DNA of 48,533 nt from positions 1 through 48,533 of the forward strand of contig JASMLP010000068.1 of NCBI GenBank assembly GCA_030748635.1, written 5' to 3'. The DNA is from Planctomycetota bacterium. GTDB taxonomy: Bacteria > Planctomycetota > JACQVV01 > JASMLP01. The notes beneath the pieces were generated by a model. That model was not told where the DNA came from. It worked only from the letters and a program-made list of their open reading frames with translations, and made no database searches. Shown here piece after piece: positions 36,383 to 44,526 of this stretch. A program made the translations under genes and the position numbers. The first letter of the stretch is position 1. The number at the start of each line of letters is the position of its first letter.

Positions 36383-37126
36383 ATGGCGCTGATCTCCCTC
36401 ACCGACCTCGGCGTCCGGTTCGAAACGGATCGACCCATCCTCGAGGCCATCGATCTCCAGATCGAGGACGGCGAATTCGTCTCCATTCTCGGCCCCTCCG
36501 GTTGCGGCAAATCCACGCTCCTGCGCGTCATCGCGGGCCTGACCCCTCCGACCCACGGAACCGTGCAGGTGGGTGAGAACACCCGGGCCCCACGACTCGG
36601 ATTCGTCTTTCAGGAGCCGGCACTTCTTCCCTGGCGCACCGTACGAGAGAACATTCGGCTCCCGCTCGAACTGGATCGTGCTCTCGATTCGACGCGAGAA
36701 CAGGAAATCGGCCGCCAACTCCAACGCCTGGGACTGCAAGCCAAAGACGAGAGCAAATTCCCCCGCATGCTTTCGGGCGGCATGAAGATGCGCGCCGCGC
36801 TGGCCCGGGCGCTCATCGTCCATCCCCAGATCCTCCTCTTCGACGAACCGTTTGCCGCACTCGATGAACTGTTGCGTCTCGAACTCAACGAGGATCTGTT
36901 GCGCCTCTGGGGGGAGAAGCGCTGGTCCGCGGTCTTCGTGACCCACAACATCACCGAGGCGATCTTCCTGAGCCAGCGCGTGATCCTCATGGATTCGCAA
37001 CCGGGTCGGATCCTGGAGGAAGTGGCGGTCCCGTTCGAATACCCGCGTCCAGAATCGCTCCGCCAGTCCCAGGCCTTCGTCGAACTTCTAGGGCGGGTCG
37101 CCTCTACACTCCGGGGGAACCGATGA
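36383..37126 (+). CDS. TauB/SsuB/ThiZ-type ABC importer ATPase
   Basis: A 247-residue ATPase of the nitrate/sulfonate/thiamine-precursor importer group. Walker A is GPSGCGKSTLLRVIAGL, the signature is LSGGMKMRAALARAL, Walker B is LLFDEPFAALDELLRLE, and the H-loop is VFVTHNITEA. The LSGGM plus FAALDELLR combination is typical of TauB/SsuB/ThiZ proteins. It begins 30 bp after the ZnuA-like gene and overlaps the next permease by ATGA. It forms an importer with the permease at 37123 and the NMT1-like lipoprotein at 37943. The substrate (a pyrimidine thiamine precursor, sulfonate or similar) cannot be set from the ATPase. Confidence 0.92.
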   Translation: MALISLTDLGVRFETDRPILEAIDLQIEDGEFVSILGPSGCGKSTLLRVIAGLTPPTHGTVQVGENTRAPRLGFVFQEPALLPWRTVRENIRLPLELDRALDSTREQEIGRQLQRLGLQAKDESKFPRMLSGGMKMRAALARALIVHPQILLFDEPFAALDELLRLELNEDLLRLWGEKRWSAVFVTHNITEAIFLSQRVILMDSQPGRILEEVAVPFEYPRPESLRQSQAFVELLGRVASTLRGNR

Positions 37127-37929
37127 CCGGCCCTCGACCGTCCCCACCCGTTCCCCGCTGGCTGGGTTCGATCTGTCCCCCCGTCGCGGTTCTCTGTCTG
37201 GTTCTCATCGGCTGGCACCTCGCGGTCGAGGTTCTGGACATTCGACGGTTTCTCCTCCCCCCACCCGGCGCCGTCCTGACCGAGGCGTGGGAACGCGCCG
37301 ACGAATTGAGTGCCGCCACCGGACTCACCGCTCTGGCCGCTCTGCTCGGCTTCTCGATCAGTCTCGTCCTCGGCTCCCTCGTCGCTTTGGTGTTCTCTCA
37401 GTCCCCCCTGATCCGTCGCAGTTTCTACCCGATGGCCATCTTTCTGCAGACCGTGCCGATCATCGCCATCGCCCCACTCATTATCATCTGGGTGGGCGAA
37501 GGGTTCGTGAGCGTGGTGATCGTAACGGTGATCATCAGCCTCTTCCCGATCATCACCAACACAACCACCGGCCTGACCACCCTCGACGCGAACCTGGTCG
37601 ATCTGTTCCGACTCCATCGAGCCTCTCGCTGGGACACCCTGCGCAAGCTCCGGATCCCCAACGCAATTCCGAACCTCATCACCGGGGCCCGGATTTCCAG
37701 CGGGCTGGCGGTGGTGGGAGCGATCATCGGTGAAATCTTCGCCGGCCACGGCCAACATCAGCACGGACTCGGATATCATGTCTACTATGCGGGCCAGAAC
37801 CTCGAAACCGAGTGGCAATTCGCGGTGATCCTCGCCTCGACCCTCCTCGGTGTCCTGATCTTCGCCGGCATCTCCCTGATCAGTCGGGTCGTTCTCCATC
37901 GCTGGACCTTCAACCTGGAATCGAACTGA
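37123..37929 (+). CDS. ABC importer permease, SsuC/ThiX type (BPD_transp_1)
   Basis: A 268-residue permease with about six hydrophobic helices, including SICPPVAVLCLVLIGWHLAV at the start and the conserved AIAPLIIIWVGEGFVSVVIV. The EAA-type cytoplasmic loop is visible as LFRLHRASRWDTLRKLRIPN followed by AIPNLITGARIS, the coupling helix of the SsuC/TauC/ThiX family. An unusual GHGQHQHGLGYHVYY lies in the following periplasmic loop, where other members carry a similar but less His-rich stretch. It overlaps the ATPase stop by ATGA and is followed after 13 bp by the binding-protein gene. Confidence 0.9.
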   Translation: MTGPRPSPPVPRWLGSICPPVAVLCLVLIGWHLAVEVLDIRRFLLPPPGAVLTEAWERADELSAATGLTALAALLGFSISLVLGSLVALVFSQSPLIRRSFYPMAIFLQTVPIIAIAPLIIIWVGEGFVSVVIVTVIISLFPIITNTTTGLTTLDANLVDLFRLHRASRWDTLRKLRIPNAIPNLITGARISSGLAVVGAIIGEIFAGHGQHQHGLGYHVYYAGQNLETEWQFAVILASTLLGVLIFAGISLISRVVLHRWTFNLESN

Positions 37930-37942
37930 AACCCCACGCACG

Positions 37943-38916
37943 ATGAATCGACTTCCATCCATCCAACTCCTCCTGGCCGCCCTGCTCTGCAGCCTGATCG
38001 GTTGCGACGGCAATCCGTCCCCCCCGCCCGCTGACTCCGCGAAGACCCCGGTTTCGTTGCAGCTCAACTGGATGCCCGAAGCCGAACACGGCGGCTACTA
38101 CGCGGCACTGATCCACGGCTTCTACGCCCAGGAGGGCCTCGACGTCACCATCCACCCCGGCGGTCCCGGAGTCCCCAAGATTCAGAACGTGGCCGTCGGT
38201 CGAATGGATTTCGCCATCGCCAACGCCGACGAGGTCCTGATCGCCCGCAGCCGCGACGCCGATGTCGTGGCGCTCCTCGCTCCCCTGCAGTCCACCCCCC
38301 GCTGCATCCTCGTCCACCGGGAGTCGGGCATCCGCACGCTCGCCGAACTCCGCAACGTCACCCTATCGATGTCCGATGGCCGGGCCTGGGCTCGGCACCT
38401 GAAAAGCAAAGTCTCGCTGGACGGAGTCCAGATCGTCCCCTACTCCAGCGTCGCCCAGTTCGTCGCTCGCAAGGGATACGCCATCCAGGGCTACGCCTTC
38501 AGCGAACCGTTCGTCGCCCGAAACGCGGGGAGCGATCCGGTCGTCCTGATGACAGCGGAACTCGGATTCAACCCTACACCAGTATGCTCATCACCCGCGA
38601 AGACCGACTCCGAAATCACCCCGATCTCGCCGAACGGATGGTCCGTGCCTCGCTCCGTGGATGGCGACACTATCTCCAGAACCCCGAGAAGGTGAACGAA
38701 CACCTGCACCAGAAAAACCCGGAGATGAGCCTCGAAGCCCTCGCCTTCGGCGCTCGAGCACTGCGACCGCTCTGTCTCCCGGGAGGACTGGCTCCGGAGT
38801 CTGTGGGCCGCATGACCCTCTCTCGCTGGAACGAACTGGCCGCTCAACTCGTTGCGCTGGGCATGATCGAAGCCGACACCGACCCCGCCGTCGCCTTCCG
38901 CCCCCTCTCTCGATAA
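37943..38916 (+). pseudogene. NMT1/ThiY-like substrate-binding lipoprotein, frameshifted
   Basis: A solute-binding lipoprotein with lipobox LCSLIGC and the NMT1/THI5 opening SLQLNWMPEAEHGGYYAA. VGRMDFAIANADEVLIARS, IQGYAFSEPF and LMTAELGFNP follow as in ThiY-like proteins. After LGFNP the frame changes: the open frame from 37943 ends at 38695 with unrelated residues. The true continuation (TSMLITREDRLRNHPDLAER, then SLRGWRHYLQNPEKV) lies in the other frame and ends at 38916. Adding one base at the CCC run (38572-38574) would read NPYTSMLIT and give a 324-residue protein of normal length. It is thus a single-base deletion, either real or a sequencing error. Substrate is probably a thiamine pyrimidine precursor or a related small molecule by family; this is not firm. 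Confidence 0.83.
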
Positions 38917-39008
38917 CCAACGGGTCGCCGCGATCAGCGCGAGCGTTCCCTTTCAGGGCCTGGGGTCATCTCCTCCACGAGCAAAACCCAACCGGTGGAA
39001 AAGAAATT

Positions 39009-39863
39009 TCAGTCCGTCTTTATCAATTCGGAGAGGGATTCTTCGCAGTGCGAGGGGAGGATCCGGACCGCGGAACCGCGTTCGTGCAGAGCGACAATCT
39101 CGTCGAAAATGCGCCGATACTCCCGAGTACTATCGAAAAGAAGCCCCGTGATCCGATGGGGACGTCGTCGCTCTTGAAAGGAACGACACGACCAGCAGGC
39201 GTCAGCGACGAGAAAAAGATCGGTATCCGAACGCCCTGGACATCCTTCTCGAACCCAGAGGCCCAACTGTCCGGTGGCGTGTCCGGGCAGCGGGATGGCC
39301 CAGAACCGCTCGTCTCCGAACAGATCGACTCCCCGCGGGAACGGGCGCATCTCCGGGGGCAGATCCACCGTCCGCTCCGCAACCACCGGATCGGAACGTC
39401 GCTCGAAATCTTCAGGGATGAGACCGGGCAAGAAGCCCTTTCGAACCGCTCCAAATCCACGACGATGGCGAACCGATTCCCACGCCTCGGGGAAATGCAA
39501 ATAGCGCGCACGCGGAAAATCAGCCAGCGCGGACACATGATCCGCGTGAAAATGGGAAATAACCACCAGGCGGACATCCCCTGGGCCGATTCCACGCTTC
39601 GAAAGCTGGGACAACGCCGATTCTTCCGGATCGATCGTGGGCGGAGTCACCCAGCGGTAGAGACACTCAGGAAACCGCTGGGTCTGTTCGAGGAAACGCT
39701 GAGAATATCCGGTATCGAAGAGGACCACCCCCTCCCGGGGATGTTCGATGACTGCGAACATCGAGGGAAAACGCATCGGAGAGAACTTCCAGGTCCGAAG
39801 CACCACATGCTCAGGATGAACACAGTATCCCGCCTGTAAGATTTCGATCTTCGCCTCACTCAC
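39009..39863 (-). CDS. Metallo-beta-lactamase-fold hydrolase (lactonase-like)
   Basis: A 284-residue MBL-fold protein starting at GTG 39863, which overlaps the preceding SDR stop as GTGA. The frame is open further upstream, but that part is the shadow of the SDR. The zinc motif is HFHADH in VVISHFHADHVSALADFP. LFDTGYSQRFL, LPGHATGQLGLW and LVADACWS supply the other ligands and the flanking strands, and LPSHCEESL carries the terminal His. The layout resembles AiiA-type N-acyl-homoserine lactonases and other small hydrolases. It is the last gene of the five-gene minus-strand operon with a KAS III-like enzyme, so it may hydrolyse a lactone or thioester intermediate or release the product. Reaction unproven. 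Confidence 0.87.
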   Translation of the reverse strand: MSEAKIEILQAGYCVHPEHVVLRTWKFSPMRFPSMFAVIEHPREGVVLFDTGYSQRFLEQTQRFPECLYRWVTPPTIDPEESALSQLSKRGIGPGDVRLVVISHFHADHVSALADFPRARYLHFPEAWESVRHRRGFGAVRKGFLPGLIPEDFERRSDPVVAERTVDLPPEMRPFPRGVDLFGDERFWAIPLPGHATGQLGLWVREGCPGRSDTDLFLVADACWSCRSFQERRRPHRITGLLFDSTREYRRIFDEIVALHERGSAVRILPSHCEESLSELIKTD

Positions 39864-40843
39864 CGCTCCCGCTCCTTCCACCAGGCGACGAACCGCTCCA
39901 CCCCTTCCCGAATCGAGACCTGCGGATCGTACCCGAGGTCTCGACGCGCGGCCGAAATATCGAGAGTAAGGCTTCTTCCGATCAGACAGACCCCATACCG
40001 GGTGAGTACCGGCTCCCCCCGGGAAGGAAAAAGTCGATGCCACCGCTCGAGCTGTCCGGCCAGAAACCACGCCAACCGATACGACAACTTCCGGGACGGA
40101 GGAGTCAGATCCAGTCGTCGACATAAATCATCTACCAGATCCCAGAGAGGAACCGGTTCACCCCCGGTGATATTGAAGATCCGGCCCGCCACCGGAGCCA
40201 CGAGCGCGCACTCGATCGCGTGCACGGCGTTATCGATAACGGTCATGTCGGCCAGAACCGACCGCCCGCCGACCACCGGTAGACGACCTGCTTCGAGAGC
40301 CCGAAGGATGCGAGGCACAATGGTCTGGTCTCCCGGGCCGATGATTCCCCGGGGACGCAAGATGACCACCTCCAGTCCGGCCGCGCCCGCCTCCAACACA
40401 GCCGCCTCCGCCAGTCGTTTCGTCGCCACGTAATGGTTCAGGGGACGAAAAAGGGAGGCCTCCTCGGAAAGGTCCAATCGATTCTTTCCGTTGGCGTAGA
40501 TTCCCGGTGTCGAAATGTGCACCAGGCGCTTCACCCCCGCGAGCAAGCACCCCATTGCCACATGACGGGTTCCGGTAACATTGGCCTCGAAGAAGGTCTC
40601 CCAGGGCCCCCACGGAGAGGAGAGAGCCGCGCTGTGAACCACCCACTCCATTCCCTCACAGAGCCCGAAGATGCTTTCCCGATCTCCCAGTTCGGCCGGC
40701 ACGAAATGAATCCCTCTTTCAGCCAAACGGGCTCCGGCCTCCGGATCCCGTCCGGTCCCCACCACCTCGTGCCCGAGTTCGGCCAACCGCCTTGCCGTTG
40801 CCCCCCCCAGAAATCCGGTAGCTCCAGTAACCAGAATCCGCAT
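39860..40843 (-). CDS. Extended SDR, 3-beta-HSD/epimerase type
   Basis: A 327-residue NAD(P)-dependent oxidoreductase. It begins MRILVTGATGFLGGATARRL (cofactor motif). LVHISTPGIYA supplies the catalytic Ser region, and YVATKRLAEAAV supplies YxxxK. LRPRGIIGPGDQ replaces the RPxxxYGP motif, which fits the 3-beta-hydroxysteroid-dehydrogenase/OleD-like subgroup. Its ATG overlaps the ATP-grasp stop (ATGA at 40843) and its stop overlaps the MBL GTG, so the genes are translated together. With a KAS III-like enzyme in the operon, reduction of a beta-keto acyl product is plausible (inference). An OleD role is unlikely because no OleC-type ligase is present. Confidence 0.87.
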   Translation of the reverse strand: MRILVTGATGFLGGATARRLAELGHEVVGTGRDPEAGARLAERGIHFVPAELGDRESIFGLCEGMEWVVHSAALSSPWGPWETFFEANVTGTRHVAMGCLLAGVKRLVHISTPGIYANGKNRLDLSEEASLFRPLNHYVATKRLAEAAVLEAGAAGLEVVILRPRGIIGPGDQTIVPRILRALEAGRLPVVGGRSVLADMTVIDNAVHAIECALVAPVAGRIFNITGGEPVPLWDLVDDLCRRLDLTPPSRKLSYRLAWFLAGQLERWHRLFPSRGEPVLTRYGVCLIGRSLTLDISAARRDLGYDPQVSIREGVERFVAWWKERER

Positions 40844-42024
40844 CAGTCCTCATCCCCATCGTACTCGATATCCCAGGTCGAGGCAGCCACGAGTCCCCGT
40901 CGCGTGCGCACGGCCAAACAAGCCAACTCCGCCAGAGAGAGGCCTTGCAAGAGAGCCGGCATCGGATCCGACCCCCGAAAAACGATGTCCCGTCCACGCA
41001 GAAAGATTGAGGACCAACGTCTCAGGTCGCCGAGAGAGCGGACCGAGGGCAGCCCGTACAAAAACATCGGGATCGTGAGCATGGAGGGGCGAGATGTCGG
41101 TGGCGTTCGGACCGACAATTCCGGCTCGAAAAATGCCCGGCAAACTCCGGGATCATCTCCGAAGAGATGAATCCCGCTGGTCAGACGAGGATTGCACTCG
41201 ATCGCGACCGGACCCCGCCCGGGAACGTCGATGAAATCGAACGCGATCTGCCCGGTGAAACCGGTCGCCGCGACGAATGTCTCGACCCAGGACCGACTCC
41301 CGGAATGTTCCAGCGGGGAAAAATGGATCGCGGCTCCCCCGGCCACGAAATCGATGTCGTAGGCCCCGTGAGCGGTGACCCTCCCGTGATGAGCCACACT
41401 CCAGGTTGCGTGTGCCTTTCCCTCCAGACGTTCTTGAACCACCCAGGGCCGGTGCGAACCGATTTCGATCTCTCCGAGCGCCTCCGGGAGAGGATTCATC
41501 AAAACCCGGGTGGCAAAACGGGAAAATTCTGGCTTGACCACACACCCTCCCGACCTCTGACGCACGGCCTCCACCAACTCCTCGCGTTCAGTCACTCGAA
41601 CCGTCTCGGGCGCATCGAGTCCCGCCTCCCGGACTCGATCGATGAAGTTTTTCTTGCTGTGCAGGTCGCGAAGCACCTGCCAGGGGGCGGCAAAGAGATC
41701 ACACCCCAGTTCGAACCTCTCTCGACCACGGGCCAGATGAAAGATCTCTTCACAGGTCGGCAAGATCACCTCGATACTCTCGGCTACGGCAAGTTCGCGC
41801 ACACTTTCCAGAAACGCCTCCAGCGCCTGGCGTGGCGGAGGCACCCGGAACACCTTGCGACAACCGCGCGAACCTCTTGAAATCGGAAATCGAAAACTCT
41901 CGGCCAGAAAAACCGTGTGACCCGCTCGATGGAGAAGCCGGATCATCTCCAGAGTTCCCGGCGCTCGCCCCCCGGTGACCAGCAGACGCCGTGACCGATC
42001 ACTCTCCGGCCCATCGGAACTCAC
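40843..42024 (-). CDS. ATP-grasp ligase (carbamoyl-phosphate-synthase L-chain-like)
   Basis: A 393-residue ATP-grasp protein from GTG 42024, which overlaps the GNAT-like stop as GTGA. The open frame reaches 42093 but only over the neighbouring gene. The N-terminal pre-ATP-grasp Rossmann segment reads RRLLVTGGRAPGTLEMIRLL. The ATP-grasp core has LHSKKNFIDRVREAGLDAPE, CVVKPEFSRFATRV, WVVQERLEGKAHATWSV and the metal/ATP motif IAFDFIDVPGRGPVAIECNP followed by RLTSGIHLF. Such enzymes join a carboxylate, via acyl phosphate, to an amine, thiol or other nucleophile. In this operon it could ligate an acyl chain to an amino acid or amine. I recognise no closer family; substrates are unknown. Confidence 0.86.
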   Translation of the reverse strand: MSSDGPESDRSRRLLVTGGRAPGTLEMIRLLHRAGHTVFLAESFRFPISRGSRGCRKVFRVPPPRQALEAFLESVRELAVAESIEVILPTCEEIFHLARGRERFELGCDLFAAPWQVLRDLHSKKNFIDRVREAGLDAPETVRVTEREELVEAVRQRSGGCVVKPEFSRFATRVLMNPLPEALGEIEIGSHRPWVVQERLEGKAHATWSVAHHGRVTAHGAYDIDFVAGGAAIHFSPLEHSGSRSWVETFVAATGFTGQIAFDFIDVPGRGPVAIECNPRLTSGIHLFGDDPGVCRAFFEPELSVRTPPTSRPSMLTIPMFLYGLPSVRSLGDLRRWSSIFLRGRDIVFRGSDPMPALLQGLSLAELACLAVRTRRGLVAASTWDIEYDGDED

Positions 42025-43154
42025 AATTCGTACCTCCGCAGTAACGGCTCCGCGATCGCTCGCATGAGACTTCCCAGAGTCCACCAGGCGCAACGCTCCC
42101 GGATCCCGGCGGCGCCGACATGCACCATCGAATATTCCAGGTAGCCCACCGCTCCCCGGCCTCGCTTGAACCCCGCCGCCCCCGAACTCTGATTCAAGAT
42201 CAAACCCCTCGATTCCGCCTCGACCAGCAAGAGGATACTGAGCAAACGGTAGAGCCCCAAGTCGATCGGCACCGACGTGTCGTACCCCAGAAGAGGAGTC
42301 GTCATCACCCCTCCCCGTTCGAAAAATCCGAGCACCCCGTCGATCCGACCGCTACGAACCAGTAATTTCACGGTGAGAAGATCCTGCTCGATCGCTGTAC
42401 GGATCCAGTGCGCCGTGAAGTGGGGATTCAGTTCGGTGTATTTTTCCAGGTAGAGAGCGTTGTAGAGATCGATCACCCGACCGATCTCTACTTCGGAGAG
42501 GTCCTTCCCATCGACCACTTCATACACCGTCGAGTCCAGAAGCTTGCGATCGTTTTTATAGTCCCGCTTCTTCCGATAACTCGAATCGGAAAGATCGGAT
42601 ACATAAAGTTGCCGAGATAAAACTCGGGAATAACCCAGCGACTCGAACACTTCGAGCAACCGAGCATCGGTACCTTCGTTGAGAGACCGGAACATCACCA
42701 CCCGACCCGGAAACTGTTGTTGCAAGAACTCGGTAACCTCTCCGATCTCCTCTCGATCCAGCGCGGGATAGAGATTGGTCGAGAGAAACCAGTTGTTGAC
42801 ATAAATCACATTGTTGATGCGTGCCCAGCGGAGAAAAATCCCCAGAACCCACAACACAAACGAACAGGGAATCTCGACCCAACGGTTCCCGATCGTCTCG
42901 AGTTCGACGCCGGCATAGCGAATGTAATGATCGTAAGGACTGCTCACATAGCAACTTCCCGGATCCAGTCGCCCCGGCGTGACCGGCAGTACCTTCTCAC
43001 CGAAAACGAGAAGAAAAATCTCCGCATCCACATTCGAGAAGAAATGAGAGGAACCGTGACGAAGAAGCGGATCGAAAAACGTCCGAGCATAACGGCCATC
43101 GACCGAATCGGGCCACGGGATCTGGTCCACTTCTTCCGCTCGAAACAGTTTCAT
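42021..43154 (-). CDS. GNAT/FemAB-like acyltransferase
   Basis: A 377-residue protein whose C-terminal part looks like a GNAT-type acyltransferase fold: KLLVRSGRIDGVLGFFERGG, then TTPLLGYDTSVPIDLGLYRL and LLLVEAESRGLILNQSSGA. The middle holds RKKRDYKNDRKLLDSTVYEV and IDLYNALYLEKYTELNPHF, similar in style to FemAB/peptidoglycan-bridge or BioF2-like GNAT proteins. SFVLWVLGIFLRWARINNVI is hydrophobic and may associate with the membrane. ATG 43154 follows AAGAG. It begins 64 bp after the KAS III stop, and its own stop overlaps the ATP-grasp start. Transfer of an acyl or aminoacyl group is inferred from fold and neighbours only. Confidence 0.7.
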   Translation of the reverse strand: MKLFRAEEVDQIPWPDSVDGRYARTFFDPLLRHGSSHFFSNVDAEIFLLVFGEKVLPVTPGRLDPGSCYVSSPYDHYIRYAGVELETIGNRWVEIPCSFVLWVLGIFLRWARINNVIYVNNWFLSTNLYPALDREEIGEVTEFLQQQFPGRVVMFRSLNEGTDARLLEVFESLGYSRVLSRQLYVSDLSDSSYRKKRDYKNDRKLLDSTVYEVVDGKDLSEVEIGRVIDLYNALYLEKYTELNPHFTAHWIRTAIEQDLLTVKLLVRSGRIDGVLGFFERGGVMTTPLLGYDTSVPIDLGLYRLLSILLLVEAESRGLILNQSSGAAGFKRGRGAVGYLEYSMVHVGAAGIRERCAWWTLGSLMRAIAEPLLRRYEL

Positions 43155-43218
43155 GTCAACTCTTGGGCGTACCCGGCAAATTCTGAACGCGAATGTCGCA
43201 TCGCTCGACCCAACTCTC

Positions 43219-44214
43219 TCAGTAGATCAAACCCATCGTGCCGAGAGTGAGACCGGCTCCGGTTCCCAGGAGCAAAATGCGGTCTCCACGATCGAACCGT
43301 TTTTCCCCGATCGCCTCGTGCAAGGCCATCGGAATCGAAGCGGCCACGAGATTGCCCACCGACTCGATGTTGATGAAAAAACGGTCCCGAGGAATTCCCA
43401 GCTTGTCACGAATGATTCGTAAAGCCAGCATCGAGGCCTGATGCGGAACCACCAGGGCAAATTGATCCAGGGTCATCTGCGCCTGCTGAAAGGTCGAAAC
43501 CATGAAGTCGGGCAGCAACTGAGAAGCCAGGCGATAGATCCCTTTCCCATCCATCTTGAAGAGATACCGTTCATCCTGGGGATCCTCGATAAACTTGGGG
43601 TGAAGCCGGGTTCCGCCGGCCGGGATCTCCGCCAGGTGAACTCCTTCGCTGTGAGTCTCGAAGCGGGAGAAGAGAATCCCTTCCTCGCCTTCGGCCGGGC
43701 CCACGACAAACGCGACCGCACCGTCCCCGAGGAGAGCGGCCGACTCCGGCCAGCGATCGTTGAGTCCGACCGAAGGTTTCTCGGAGGAGACGATCAGCGC
43801 ATGCCGAACACTTCCCGAAGCGATCCCCGGAGCGACTAGCTGCAAAGCGGCCACAAAACTCAAACAGGTCGCTCCCACATCCAGAGGCATGATGTGGCTG
43901 GGAAATCCCAATTCGGCGTGAATCAGACTCGCGTTGTGCGGAACCGGTTGATCCGGAGTTCCTCCCGCGGCGATGAGCAGGTCGATCTCCTCGAGTCCCA
44001 CTGAACTCTGTTCGAGGGCCTCGCGAACCGCAGTCGCGGCCATGCTCGCAATCGTCTCGTCACCAGCAAAGTGTCTCGTCTGAACTCCGGTCTTCTTCAG
44101 GATCCACCGTTCATCGACCTCCATCCCTTCTTGAGCTTCCTGAGCACTCACGACACGCGAGGGCAAATAACTTCCCGAAGCGATGAGTCGGAGACCCTGT
44201 TTTCGATCGTTCAA
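43219..44214 (-). CDS. KAS III-like (FabH-family) 3-oxoacyl-ACP synthase
   Basis: A 331-residue thiolase-fold condensing enzyme. The catalytic triad is visible: Cys in DVGATCLSF, His in VVPHQAS and Asn in ESVGNLVAASIP. The C-terminal LLLGTGAGLTLGTMGL is typical of the FabH family. The usual start codon is absent: the gene starts at TTG 44214, supported by GAGGAGGG just upstream and by the conserved LRLIASGSYLPSRVV that follows. It opens the operon GNAT, ATP-grasp, SDR, MBL and probably makes or transfers the acyl group that the others process. It could be decarboxylative like FabH, or a non-elongating acyltransferase like CerJ; this cannot be told by eye. A housekeeping FabH is unlikely, given no other fab genes beside it. 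Confidence 0.88.
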   Translation of the reverse strand: MNDRKQGLRLIASGSYLPSRVVSAQEAQEGMEVDERWILKKTGVQTRHFAGDETIASMAATAVREALEQSSVGLEEIDLLIAAGGTPDQPVPHNASLIHAELGFPSHIMPLDVGATCLSFVAALQLVAPGIASGSVRHALIVSSEKPSVGLNDRWPESAALLGDGAVAFVVGPAEGEEGILFSRFETHSEGVHLAEIPAGGTRLHPKFIEDPQDERYLFKMDGKGIYRLASQLLPDFMVSTFQQAQMTLDQFALVVPHQASMLALRIIRDKLGIPRDRFFINIESVGNLVAASIPMALHEAIGEKRFDRGDRILLLGTGAGLTLGTMGLIY

Positions 44215-44526
44215 GTTCCCTCCTCGAAAAAGGATTCAGGTTGGGGATGGAATCTGAACAGGATACCCCATCGAGTGGTGTCCTCAAAGAGCGCAACCCC
44301 ACCCCGGAAGCCCCCAAACCTTTGGGGGCCTGCACGTTCAACCAAGACTCAGACTGGCACCTCCGAATACTTGCGGTGGAGGCTTCGAGACGCGATTTTC
44401 CGGAACGAACCCATGAATCGGATCCATCCGATCAAGGAACGAAACGTCATCGACCTACCCTTTCAAACCCAAAAGAGATTCATCTCCTGTGGATCCGATC
44501 CGAAAAGTCCCCCCCCTCTCCCAGAA
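44215..44526. other. Intergenic region between KAS III operon and small lipoprotein
   Basis: About 310 bp holding a strong inverted repeat, GCCCCCAAA-CC-TTTGGGGGC (44310-44329): 9-bp arms and a 2-base centre. It could fold in RNA from either strand. No clear T-run follows on either side, so a standard terminator is uncertain. It may end the lipoprotein transcript ahead of the KAS III operon. The rest shows no coding potential. Confidence 0.45.
44218..44225 (-). promoter_or_regulatory. Strong Shine-Dalgarno deciding a TTG start
   Basis: On the minus strand GAGGAGGG ends three bases before TTG at 44214. A near-perfect anti-16S match compensates for the weak start codon, and no ATG or GTG lies between it and the conserved KAS III N-terminus. 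The short spacing is slightly below the usual optimum. Confidence 0.6.

Noticed and set aside
36610-38067. Long - strand open frame (485 codons) across the ABC importer
   Set aside because: It runs antisense through an ATPase and permease with clear family motifs; the translation is low-complexity Arg/Glu/Gly.
38661-39839. + strand open frame (392 codons) across 38.7-39.8 kb
   Set aside because: It covers the tail of the binding-protein gene in the wrong frame and the metallo-beta-lactamase gene antisense; no domain is present.
39864-40124. N-terminal extension of the MBL-fold protein
   Set aside because: It overlaps the end of the upstream SDR and shows no MBL homology; the GTG overlap at 39863 explains the start.
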